DNA of 64,000 nucleotides from Oceanihabitans sp. 2_MG-2023 (GTDB lineage: Bacteria; Bacteroidota; Bacteroidia; Flavobacteriales; Flavobacteriaceae). Numbering within the stretch: position 1 is the stretch's first letter; the number at the start of each line of letters is the position of its first letter. This document shows positions 27,506 to 36,673 of this stretch, one piece after another. Position numbers and translations under genes: made by a program. Under the pieces are notes generated by a model. It searched no databases. It saw nothing but the letters and a program-made list of their open reading frames with translations, and was not told the DNA's origin. The stretch lies in assembly GCF_030547245.1 (NCBI RefSeq), contig NZ_JAUOQT010000006.1:124001-188000 (forward strand). The letters are read 5' to 3'.

Positions 27506-28987
27506 ATGAAAAATAAACTACGCTTTTTTGCAATAATATTGTTTGTGTCAATGGGTAACGTGTCGGCCCAAAATAAATTTCTTAAAAATACCAAACCAAA
27601 CATTATTCTAGTAATGACCGATGATCAGGGTATGGGAGATTTATCCTGTATGGGAAATCAAGTTTTAAAAACACCAAATATTGATGCCTTCTATAAAAAA
27701 TCGACGCGATTTACCGATTTTCAAGTCAGTCCAACATGTGCACCTACAAGAGCTGCTTTAATGAGTGGAAATCGCCCGTTTGAAGTTGGTGTAACACACA
27801 CCATTTTACAACGAGAACGTCTGGATTTAGATGTTTTTACTATGCCACAAGCCTTACAATCTGCAGGATATGAAACAGCGCTTTTTGGAAAATGGCATTT
27901 AGGAGACGATGAAGATTATTTACCTATTAATCGAGGGTTTAATGAAGTCTTAATGCATGGAGCAGGAGGTATTGGACAAACTAGGTATGGCGATTTTCCA
28001 CCGAATGAAGAAAACTTATATTTCAATAATGTTTTACTGCATAATAATACCATTGTAAAAACAGAAGGTTTCTGTACCGATGTGTTTTTCGATGCAGCAA
28101 TGGCTTGGATTAAAGAAAAAAATAGCACCAATAAACCGTACTTCGCTTATGTCGCTTTAAATGCACCACATGCACCATTGGTAGCACCAGAAAATTACAA
28201 AAAACGTTTTTTAGACTTAGGTTACGATAAAGGTACAGCTGGGCGTTACGGCATGATTGAAAACATCGATGATAATTTTGGTAAAATGATGCAAAAATTA
28301 GAGTCTTGGAATGCCTTAGAAAATACGCTTGTTATTTTCATGACAGATAATGGAGCAACACATTTAAAAGGATCACTTAACGGAGAAAAAATCACACATT
28401 TTAATGCCAATTTAAGAGGTGGAAAGAATTCGCCTTTTGAAGGAGGAACACATGTACCTGCCTTTTGGTATTGGAAAGGAAAATTAGGAACAGGAGTGGA
28501 TATTGATAAACTTGTTTCTCATATCGATTTATACCAAACTTTTTGTGAAATAGCAGGAGTTACACTGCCCGAAAAAATGCAAGACTTAAGTGGTCGCTCT
28601 TTGCTTCCACTTTTAGAGAACCCCAATGAAGAATGGGAAGATAGAGAATTGTTTATTCACTGTGGTCGTTGGGCCGAAGGTAAACGCGAAGAATTTAAAT
28701 ACCAAAAAGCAGCGGTAAGAACACAACAATGGCGATTGGATAATAATACCCAATTGTATAATATACCAAATGATCCTTCAGAAGAAAATGACGTATCTGC
28801 GCAACATCCCGAAGTTATTGCCCAGCTTCGAGAAGCATATAACCAATGGTGGGAAAATACCAAACCTTTAATGGTAAATGAAGGCTTACCAAAAGTAAAA
28901 CCAGAAGATCAGCCACTTGCAAAGCGCTATTACAAGCAATTAAAAGAGTCTGGAATTCCTAATTGGGCACCAGAAAACAATAATTAA
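27506..28987 (+). CDS. Secreted S1-family sulfatase
   Basis: 493 residues with a signal peptide (1-22). The alkaline-phosphatase-like fold has the metal aspartates in IILVMTDDQG, the formylglycine site CAPTR (Cys78, in SPTCAPTRAALMSG), the LFGKWHLGD lysine-histidine motif, APHAPL and IFMTDNGA. It should remove a sulfate ester from the algal polysaccharide in the periplasm after Cys78 is matured to formylglycine by FGE, which is not in this window. It is the first gene of unit 1, 14 bases before a GH29 gene. Regiospecificity cannot be read from the sequence. Confidence 0.9.
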   Translation: MKNKLRFFAIILFVSMGNVSAQNKFLKNTKPNIILVMTDDQGMGDLSCMGNQVLKTPNIDAFYKKSTRFTDFQVSPTCAPTRAALMSGNRPFEVGVTHTILQRERLDLDVFTMPQALQSAGYETALFGKWHLGDDEDYLPINRGFNEVLMHGAGGIGQTRYGDFPPNEENLYFNNVLLHNNTIVKTEGFCTDVFFDAAMAWIKEKNSTNKPYFAYVALNAPHAPLVAPENYKKRFLDLGYDKGTAGRYGMIENIDDNFGKMMQKLESWNALENTLVIFMTDNGATHLKGSLNGEKITHFNANLRGGKNSPFEGGTHVPAFWYWKGKLGTGVDIDKLVSHIDLYQTFCEIAGVTLPEKMQDLSGRSLLPLLENPNEEWEDRELFIHCGRWAEGKREEFKYQKAAVRTQQWRLDNNTQLYNIPNDPSEENDVSAQHPEVIAQLREAYNQWWENTKPLMVNEGLPKVKPEDQPLAKRYYKQLKESGIPNWAPENNN

Positions 28988-29000
28988 TAAATTAAATAAA

Positions 29001-30755
29001 ATGATTAAAAGAAATCTTTTTATACTATCCTTTCTTTTGTTTTTAATTGGTGTTTTATCGGCCCAAGAGCCAATATCTAAAGTCGACAGCACGGTAGGTT
29101 GGTATAAGGATACAAAATTTGGCATGTTTGTTCATTTTGATGTGCGAGGTGATAAGAGTAAATTTAATCCTAATAATCTGGATACAGATGAATGGGTGCG
29201 CATTGCTAAAGAGGCTGGAATGAAATATATCGTTCCAACAACACATCAGTCCTCACACATTATTATGTGGGACTCTAAGGTCTCAACCATGGACGTCACG
29301 GATGTAACACCATTTAGACAGCCTTACTTGAAAGAGTTGTCCGAATCCTGTAAAGCTGAAGGTCTTAAAATGGGTGCGTATTTTGCCATTGCAGATCCAG
29401 GAAATCCTCTTTATAACGAACCAGATGTTGGAGGTGAGATAAGACCTTATGTAGATTATTTGCATGCTGTGATTAAGGAACTTTGTGAAATGCATGAACC
29501 AATCCTATTGTGGTTTGATGCTTCACGTAGGTTCAGAGCAGCAGAGGCCAAACCGCTGCTGCGTCAACAAGATATGATAGATATGCTTCATACTTACGGA
29601 ACCATTTCTAATAGTAGATTAGGAGACGATGATGCACAGCAGTATGTGGATTATTTAACTATGAATGATAACATGGCTCCAGATTTTAATTTAGGTATGC
29701 TTTGGGAATCTGCAGTAACAATTACTAAGGATGGATCTTGGCATTTTAAGTCTAAAGATGCCGCGTTGAGGTCTACTAAAGATCTTTTACATAGATTGAT
29801 TAATGCCGCAGGAAACGGTGGAAATTTATTATTAAATGTTGGGCCCGACCAAAATGGTGTCATTCCAAAGAATATGCAAGATAGATTGAAAGAAGTGGGA
29901 GATTGGCTTGCTATAAATGGGGAAGCAATTTATGGTACTCAAGCTGGTCCTTATCCGCATCAAATTAGTTGGGGTTCTATTTCACAAAGAAAGGATAAAG
30001 AAAATACAATTCTTTATTTAAATGTTGTGGACTGGCCACAATCGGGGAAATTTACGTTATACGGATTGCATAATAAGGTGCTCAAAGCTTCTCTTTTGGC
30101 AACAGACCAAGAAATAAGCTTTAAATCTATTCAGGAAAACAATATTATTACATTCGATATCCCAAAAAAACAACCCGGAAAGTTTGTTTCAGTAATTAAA
30201 GTAGTTATAGAAAACGAACCAATTATGGATCAAGACTTTGTTCAGCTTACCGATGGCAAGGTTTTAATGGAAGCTTATAATGCGCAAATTCATGATTTGG
30301 AGCTCATACAAAACAAACCAAGCAAAGCTATAGACATGAAAATGGTAACTGTTCCTCAAAAAGGCGAAGGTATTATGCCGGGAAGAGGTATGACGGTTAT
30401 AGGTTTTGATAAAAAAGGACAGGCTTTAAGTTGGGATTTAAAAGTATATCAACCAGGAGATTATGATGTAATGGTTGTTAGTCATGTCACTAAAGGGGAA
30501 GCATGGAAAGTGGATGGTAAACTAAAAGCAACTATTGCAGGCCAATCTGTAGAGAGTCAATTGTCCGATTTTAAACGGTTGGAAACCATTACCATGCCAC
30601 ATTATTTAGAATTATACTCGAAAATTGGAAAGGTAAAATTAGAGAATGCTGGAGCTTATACCTTAAACCTGGAGGTAGCCTCTGATTTTTTAAGTGAAAA
30701 GCCAAAAATTAAAGGTGTTGTTTTAATTCCGACAAAAGATAGAGGCAAGCAATAA
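29001..30755 (+). CDS. GH29-family protein lacking the active-site His pair
   Basis: 584 residues: signal peptide (1-20), GH29 barrel (about 28-330) and C-terminal beta-sandwich domains. The nucleophile aspartate is kept (LLWFDAS, Asp173), as is WES near the acid/base position. The conserved KHHDGF loop is replaced by HQSSHI (His82-Gln83-Ser84), so both substrate-binding histidines are gone, and the usual FGMFIHxG reads FGMFVHFD. It is closely related along its whole length to the next gene, which has intact motifs, so it arose by duplication. It may be a fucosidase with altered specificity or a non-catalytic binding protein. Confidence 0.85.
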   Translation: MIKRNLFILSFLLFLIGVLSAQEPISKVDSTVGWYKDTKFGMFVHFDVRGDKSKFNPNNLDTDEWVRIAKEAGMKYIVPTTHQSSHIIMWDSKVSTMDVTDVTPFRQPYLKELSESCKAEGLKMGAYFAIADPGNPLYNEPDVGGEIRPYVDYLHAVIKELCEMHEPILLWFDASRRFRAAEAKPLLRQQDMIDMLHTYGTISNSRLGDDDAQQYVDYLTMNDNMAPDFNLGMLWESAVTITKDGSWHFKSKDAALRSTKDLLHRLINAAGNGGNLLLNVGPDQNGVIPKNMQDRLKEVGDWLAINGEAIYGTQAGPYPHQISWGSISQRKDKENTILYLNVVDWPQSGKFTLYGLHNKVLKASLLATDQEISFKSIQENNIITFDIPKKQPGKFVSVIKVVIENEPIMDQDFVQLTDGKVLMEAYNAQIHDLELIQNKPSKAIDMKMVTVPQKGEGIMPGRGMTVIGFDKKGQALSWDLKVYQPGDYDVMVVSHVTKGEAWKVDGKLKATIAGQSVESQLSDFKRLETITMPHYLELYSKIGKVKLENAGAYTLNLEVASDFLSEKPKIKGVVLIPTKDRGKQ

Positions 30756-30796
30756 TTAAGGCCATAAGTTTCACTTCTAATAAAAAAATATAGAAA

Positions 30797-32638
30797 ATGA
30801 AAAATAAATGTTGTTTTATTTTACTATCAGTTTTGATGCTATCAACAAGCATGTTGTCTGCTCAAAACATAGGAACAGCGAATACATCTAATGAAGATTT
30901 AATGGGCTGGTTTAGAGACGCACGATTTGGGATGTTCATTCATTTTGGAGCATCCACTTCTGAAGATTTTTTAGAAGAAGGTCTTAACAAAACAGAACGT
31001 TACGAAAAGTCCGTTAAAAACTTTAATCCTGTTGATTTTGATGCTAAAGAATGGGTACGCATTGCTAAAGATGCTGGTATGAAATATATCGTTTTTACCA
31101 CCAAGCACCATGATGGATTTTGTAAATGGGATTCTAAATTAACCGATTGGGATGTAATGGATGCAACACCATTTAAAAGAGACATCGTTGGCGAATTGGC
31201 AGAGGCTTGCAAGGAAGCAGGTATTGAGCTGGGCTTTTATTATTCTATTGCAGACTGGCATCACCCAGAATATGATGCGACTTATAGTAACCGTAGAGGT
31301 TTCCATTTTAACCCAAATCCAGATGCAGATATTACAAAGTACATGGAGTTTATGTATGGTCAAATAAAGGAACTTTGCGAAAATTATCAGCCTAAATTAT
31401 TTTGGTTCGATGGTTCAGCAGGTTTCAGAAATCCAAATAAAAAACGATTGTTAGGACAACAAGAAATGGTCGATTTACTAAATTCTTACGGAGCAATCTC
31501 AAATAGCCGTTTGGGTGATGATGATAGTTTAGAATATGTCAATTATCTTTCTATGGGTGATAATATGACACCTTCAGGAAACATTGGTGTAGATTTCGAA
31601 TCTGCGCAAACCATGAACGATAATTGGCATTTTAAAAAAGGTGATGATAATTGGAAATCGGCAAAAACCATGCTTGGAAAGTTAATTGATATTGCAGGTA
31701 ATGGAGGGAATTATTTACTCAATGTTGGCCCAAATAGTAAAGGAGTTATTCCTGAAGCATCACAATTGCGACTTAAAATTATGGGGGAATGGCTTCAAAA
31801 AAATGGAAAAGCAATTTACGGAACAATTGCAGGTCCTTATCCTTATGAGTTAAATTGGGGAGCTATCACACAACGCATAGAAGCTGGAGTCACAACCTTA
31901 TATCTAAATGTGGTCGATTGGCCAAAAGATGGCAATTTTGAATTGTACGGACTCAACAATAGTATAGAAAAAGCATCACTTTTAGCAAATGGAAATGTAC
32001 TTTCTCATAATTCTGAATTTAATCTAGCTGCAGGAACCAACATCCTTTCCATTAAAGTGCCTAAAACAGCACCAGATCCGTATGTTTCTGTGATTGCTTT
32101 ACAATTAAAAGGACATCCAATAATGGATCAAGCGTTTTTGCAACAACAAGATGGAACAGTCATTTTAGACGCATTTCGTTCTACAATTCATGATGAAGAA
32201 TTTGTAGCAAACAAACCACAACGTCCACTAGATCAAAGAATATTTACTGTATTAAAAAAAGAAAAAGGCATTATGCCAACAAGAGGAATGACGGTTGGTC
32301 TTGATAAAAAAGGTCAAGCGTTACGTTGGGATTTTAGAATACTATCACCAGGAAAATATAAAGTCGCTATAATAAGTAGTGTTAAAGAGGAGTATTCATG
32401 GAAAACAGATGGAAGTATGCGTGTTACTGTAGCTGAAGAATCGGTTGAAAATAAATTAACAGAAAAGGAACGTTATAATAATGAAAGAATGGCAACAGAA
32501 ATGAAGTGTTCTGTAGCTGTTTTAGGAACTATTAACATGAAGACGGTAGGTATGAAAACACTTATACTTGAGGTTACTTCAGATTTTACAAATACTACAC
32601 CTAATATTATAAGTGTACAACTTTTACCAGTAGATTAG
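30797..32638 (+). CDS. GH29 alpha-L-fucosidase
   Basis: 613 residues: signal peptide (1-22), GH29 barrel and a long C-terminal region with two beta-rich parts. Motifs are intact: FGMFIHFG, TTKHHDGFCKWDS, nucleophile LFWFDGS (Asp205), NGGNYLLNVGP. It should release L-fucose from oligosaccharides in the periplasm with retention of configuration, feeding fucP. It lies 41 bases after its altered paralogue and 16 bases before the beta-helix gene. Linkage preference is not predictable here. Confidence 0.92.
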   Translation: MKNKCCFILLSVLMLSTSMLSAQNIGTANTSNEDLMGWFRDARFGMFIHFGASTSEDFLEEGLNKTERYEKSVKNFNPVDFDAKEWVRIAKDAGMKYIVFTTKHHDGFCKWDSKLTDWDVMDATPFKRDIVGELAEACKEAGIELGFYYSIADWHHPEYDATYSNRRGFHFNPNPDADITKYMEFMYGQIKELCENYQPKLFWFDGSAGFRNPNKKRLLGQQEMVDLLNSYGAISNSRLGDDDSLEYVNYLSMGDNMTPSGNIGVDFESAQTMNDNWHFKKGDDNWKSAKTMLGKLIDIAGNGGNYLLNVGPNSKGVIPEASQLRLKIMGEWLQKNGKAIYGTIAGPYPYELNWGAITQRIEAGVTTLYLNVVDWPKDGNFELYGLNNSIEKASLLANGNVLSHNSEFNLAAGTNILSIKVPKTAPDPYVSVIALQLKGHPIMDQAFLQQQDGTVILDAFRSTIHDEEFVANKPQRPLDQRIFTVLKKEKGIMPTRGMTVGLDKKGQALRWDFRILSPGKYKVAIISSVKEEYSWKTDGSMRVTVAEESVENKLTEKERYNNERMATEMKCSVAVLGTINMKTVGMKTLILEVTSDFTNTTPNIISVQLLPVD

Positions 32639-32654
32639 TAAATACTAGTTATCC

Positions 32655-35024
32655 ATGAAGCAGTTTTCATTTCTTTTTCTTTATTTTTTATTCGGAACCA
32701 TGCTAGTTTCTGGACAATCTGTAGAAATTTATGTTAGTTCCGAAGGTTCAGATTCTAATATTGGATCTATAAATCAACCATTAGCAACATTTGCTGCTGC
32801 ACAATTTAAAGCACGAACTTATGTCGGTAAAGAGGCTGTCACTATTTATTTTGCTGACGGTATCTATTATTTAGATGAAAGTCTAGTTTTTAAACCTGAA
32901 GATTCGGGTACCAAGAAGTTTCCTGTTGTGTATCGTGCTCAAAACGAAGGTAGCGCAGTATTAAGTGGTGGGAGGAAACTAAACTTAAAATGGAAATCGT
33001 TTCGTGATGGTATATTTCAAGCGAAAACACCTGAAGGTATCAAAATTGACCAAATTTTTGTAAACGGATTAAATCAACACATGGCTAGATATCCTAATTA
33101 CAATGTTAGTAAGAAAACAGATGCTTATCAGGGTTATGCTGCAGATGCGTTTTCTAAAGAAAGAACTACCACATGGAATAATCCAAAAGGAGGTTATATA
33201 CATGCTATGCATTCTAAAGAATGGGGAGGATATCATTATATCATTACTGGTAAAAATGAAGAAGGAGAAATAACTTATGAAGGAGGCTGGCAAAACAACA
33301 GACAAATGGGTATGCATCTAGAATACCGCATGGTCGAGAATATATTTGAAGAATTAGATGCTGTTGGAGAGTGGTTTCATGATGAAAAGACATACACGTT
33401 GTATTACAAGCCAGAAGAAACCACAGATCTAAACAAAGCAACAATTGAAGTTGTTCGATTAAAACAATTAATAGATTTTCAAGGTTCCATAGAAAAACCA
33501 GTAAAACATATAGCTTTACAAGGTTTTGTAGTAAAACACGCAGCAAGAACGTTTATGCAAACCAAAGAACCTATGGTGCGTTCCGATTGGACGATTTTTA
33601 GAGGTGGTGCTTTTATGTTAACGGGAACAGAAGATATTCAGATTTTAGATTGTGAGTTCGATCAAGTTGGTGGAAATGCTATTTTTGTAAACAACTATAA
33701 TAGGAATACCTTAATCAAAGGAAATTACATTCATCATACAGGAGCTAGTGGAGTTTGTTTTGTAGGTGATCCAAATGCGTTACGTGATCCGTTGTTTGAA
33801 TATGGCGAGAAAAATGATATGCTAACCGTAGATAAAACACCTGGCCCAAAAACTGAGAATTATCCTGCATTGGGAGCCGTTGAAGATTGTTTAATTCATA
33901 ATATTGGAACCGTAGAACGTCAACCTGCTGGAATACAAATTACCATGGCAATGGATATTATAGTTAGAGATTGTTCTATTTACAATTGTACACGTTCAGG
34001 AATTAATATCGGTGATGGTGCTTTTGGAGGTCATTTAATTGAACGTTGCGATGTTTTTAGTACCGTATTGGAAACACATGATCATGGGTCTTTTAATTCT
34101 TGGGGAAGAGACCGCTATTGGCGACTTAAAAACTCAGATTTAAGTAAATATCCAGAATTACCATTTGCTGATGCCATAAAAACAACGACCATTCGTAACA
34201 GCCGTTGGCGTTGTGATCATGGTTGGGATATCGACTTAGACGATGGTTCTACCAACTATGATATTTATAATAATCTAATGTTGTCAGGTGGTTTAAAACT
34301 TCGCGAAGGGTTTAGAAGACGTGCTTGGAATAATATTACCATAAATAATACCTTTCATCCACATGTGTGGTATGAAAACAGTGGAGATGAGGTGTTTTCA
34401 AATATTTTCATGTTTGTATATCAAGGTGTAAAAGTACCAACGGAAAAGAATTCTGGCAAACTAGTCGACAGAAATCTTATTTATGATTCAGAACTAACAC
34501 AAGAGTTTGGATGGGACCAAAACTCCATTATAGCCGATCCACAATTTATTAATCCTGCTAACGGAGATTTTAGAGTAAAAGAAGGGTCGCCAGCTTTTGA
34601 TATTGGATTTAAGAACTTCCCTATGGATCAGTTTGGTGTTAAAAAGCCAGCTTTAAAAGCCATTGCAAAAACACCAATAATACCTGATTTAGGTGTTTCA
34701 GAAAATCTTAAGAATAAACGAGCAGCAAAAAAAGGTTCAAAACCAACTTGGTTAGGGGCAACTGTTAGTGGTTTATCAGGAATGGAATTTTCGGCTTACG
34801 GTGTTTCCAAAGAGGATGGAGGTATTGCTTTAATAAAAGTGCCTAAAAATTCTAAAGCAGCGAAAGCAGAATTATTAGAAGGGGACTTAATTTTAGCAGT
34901 AAACGGGCAAAAAACAGTTAATTTGAAACAGTTTTTCCGATACATGAAAAAAATAAGAGTTTCAGAAGTCACTTTAAAAATTGTAAGAGAACAGAAAGAA
35001 ATGGAATTAAAAACTACATTATGA
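32655..35024 (+). CDS. Right-handed beta-helix glycosidase-like protein with C-terminal PDZ domain
   Basis: 789 residues: signal peptide (1-20), a right-handed parallel beta-helix body opening with IYVSSEGSDSNIGSINQPLATF, and many short turn repeats such as IRDCSIYNCTRSGINIGDGA. This layout resembles GH141-like enzymes, a family including a fucosidase. The last 98 residues (about 692-789) form a PDZ-like domain with GLSGMEF, LLEGDLILAVNGQKTVN and VTLKIVREQ. A PDZ tail on a beta-helix polysaccharide enzyme is unusual and suggests docking to a protein C-terminus. Its stop overlaps the next start by four bases (ATGA). The exact family is uncertain. Confidence 0.75.
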   Translation: MKQFSFLFLYFLFGTMLVSGQSVEIYVSSEGSDSNIGSINQPLATFAAAQFKARTYVGKEAVTIYFADGIYYLDESLVFKPEDSGTKKFPVVYRAQNEGSAVLSGGRKLNLKWKSFRDGIFQAKTPEGIKIDQIFVNGLNQHMARYPNYNVSKKTDAYQGYAADAFSKERTTTWNNPKGGYIHAMHSKEWGGYHYIITGKNEEGEITYEGGWQNNRQMGMHLEYRMVENIFEELDAVGEWFHDEKTYTLYYKPEETTDLNKATIEVVRLKQLIDFQGSIEKPVKHIALQGFVVKHAARTFMQTKEPMVRSDWTIFRGGAFMLTGTEDIQILDCEFDQVGGNAIFVNNYNRNTLIKGNYIHHTGASGVCFVGDPNALRDPLFEYGEKNDMLTVDKTPGPKTENYPALGAVEDCLIHNIGTVERQPAGIQITMAMDIIVRDCSIYNCTRSGINIGDGAFGGHLIERCDVFSTVLETHDHGSFNSWGRDRYWRLKNSDLSKYPELPFADAIKTTTIRNSRWRCDHGWDIDLDDGSTNYDIYNNLMLSGGLKLREGFRRRAWNNITINNTFHPHVWYENSGDEVFSNIFMFVYQGVKVPTEKNSGKLVDRNLIYDSELTQEFGWDQNSIIADPQFINPANGDFRVKEGSPAFDIGFKNFPMDQFGVKKPALKAIAKTPIIPDLGVSENLKNKRAAKKGSKPTWLGATVSGLSGMEFSAYGVSKEDGGIALIKVPKNSKAAKAELLEGDLILAVNGQKTVNLKQFFRYMKKIRVSEVTLKIVREQKEMELKTTL

Positions 35025-36661
35025 AGATAAAGAATAGTATTTTATATATAGTATTTTTGTTTTTTGGAGTATTTCAAATACATGCACAGAACAGACGTTC
35101 CAATCCTTTTGTAAGCCACATGTTTACGGCAGATCCTTCAGCACATGTATGGGAAGATGGTCGATTATACGTCTATCCTTCAACAGACAACACACCACCA
35201 AGAGGTTATAAAACCATGGATGGTTATCACGTATTTTCTACCGACGATATGATTACTTGGAAAGATCATGGAGAGATACTTCATTCAAGTCAAGTAGAAT
35301 GGGGACGGGAAGAAGGCGGTTTTATGTGGGCACCTGATTGCGTCTATAAAGATGGCACCTATTACTACTATTTTCCGCATCCAACAGGCACGGATTTTCG
35401 AAAGACATGGAAAATTGGCGTAGCAACCAGCACAAAACCTGATTCAGATTTTAAAGAACAAGGTTACATTAAAGGATTGGAAGCGTACATCGATCCTTGT
35501 GTGTTTATTGACGATGATGGTCAGGCGTATCTCTACATAGCTGGACATAACCAATGCTACGGAGTTAAGCTAAAGGAAAACATGATGGAACTTGATGGCG
35601 AACTTATTTTACAAACAGGTCTCGATGGTCTTCGTGAAGGCCCTTTTGTGTTCAAACGAAATGACATTTATTATATGATTTACCCAGATGATTTTCCTAA
35701 ATTCAACAAAATGCGTTATGCCATGAGTAAAAGTCCATTAGGACCTTGGGAAAACAATGAAGTCTTTTTAAGCAGTACAGATGTCATTACAACGCATGGT
35801 TCGGTAGTAGAATATAAAGATCAATGGTACATCTTTTATCACAACGGAAATTTATCAGGAGGTATAGGGCCAAATCGTTCAATTTGTTTTGATCCTATTT
35901 ATTTTAATAAAGACGGCACTATTCAAATGGTAAAACAAACCTTAGGTGTTACGTTACCAACCTTTCATAAGAACGTTAATTTTAATGGTATGATGGGCAC
36001 ATTGTCCGTTGGAAATTATAATCAAGATGAATTGGAAAAACTAGGCATTCAGCCAAATAGTATATCATCTATTGAAATTCCGAAAGGCTATAGAGTTGAA
36101 GGTTTTGAAAAGGATAATTTCAAAGGGGAATCTTGGACGTTTGAAGAAAATAGAATCAATATCAATGAACTCGGTTGTAATAATGATTTCAAGTCATTGA
36201 AAATTTCAAAATTCACAAATGAAAACCTCGTTAAAAACCCATCTTTTGAATTGGCAACCCAAGAACAGATAAAACATTGGCGAAGTCGTCGTTCTTCACA
36301 ATTATATAAAAGGGCTTTAGATAATCCGGCAGCGGGTTATTATGCAATGCAATACAAAGGAAACGGAAAGGCGCAACCAATTACGCAAATTGTAGATTTG
36401 ATTCCAAATACTAACTATAAACTTAGTGTGAAATTAAAAGTCAATACTGGTACCAAAGGCAAAGTGATTTTTGATACCAACGGTAGTTTTGACAACACTT
36501 GTAAATTTGAACTTGATGCGGATAAAAAGACGGATGAATGGGTGGAAATTAAAAATGAATTTAATAGTGGGAGTTTATTAAAAGTAGAGTTACGTTGTTT
36601 AGTTTCTGAAGATTTCCAAGGAACTGCAAATTGGGATAATGTCGTGTTAAAAGTGAAATAG
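35021..36661 (+). CDS. GH43-like five-bladed propeller glycosidase with C-terminal carbohydrate-binding region
   Basis: 546 residues: signal peptide (1-23), then a GH43-type propeller with the expected acidic triad: Asp38 in TADPSAHVW (general base), Asp158 in YIDPCVFID (pKa modulator) and Glu206 in REGPFVFK (general acid). The C-terminal 150 residues include NLVKNPSFELATQEQIKHW and look like a CBM-type jelly roll. Substrate could be xylose, arabinose, galactose or a related branch sugar. Start overlaps the previous stop by four bases, so it is translationally coupled to the PDZ beta-helix gene. Confidence 0.8.
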   Translation: MKIKNSILYIVFLFFGVFQIHAQNRRSNPFVSHMFTADPSAHVWEDGRLYVYPSTDNTPPRGYKTMDGYHVFSTDDMITWKDHGEILHSSQVEWGREEGGFMWAPDCVYKDGTYYYYFPHPTGTDFRKTWKIGVATSTKPDSDFKEQGYIKGLEAYIDPCVFIDDDGQAYLYIAGHNQCYGVKLKENMMELDGELILQTGLDGLREGPFVFKRNDIYYMIYPDDFPKFNKMRYAMSKSPLGPWENNEVFLSSTDVITTHGSVVEYKDQWYIFYHNGNLSGGIGPNRSICFDPIYFNKDGTIQMVKQTLGVTLPTFHKNVNFNGMMGTLSVGNYNQDELEKLGIQPNSISSIEIPKGYRVEGFEKDNFKGESWTFEENRININELGCNNDFKSLKISKFTNENLVKNPSFELATQEQIKHWRSRRSSQLYKRALDNPAAGYYAMQYKGNGKAQPITQIVDLIPNTNYKLSVKLKVNTGTKGKVIFDTNGSFDNTCKFELDADKKTDEWVEIKNEFNSGSLLKVELRCLVSEDFQGTANWDNVVLKVK

Positions 36662-36673
36662 AAAAATAGTATT

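Noticed and set aside
29001-30755. Pseudogene call for the GH29 without the His pair
   Set aside because: The frame is intact, with signal peptide and full-length domains; only the pocket residues changed.
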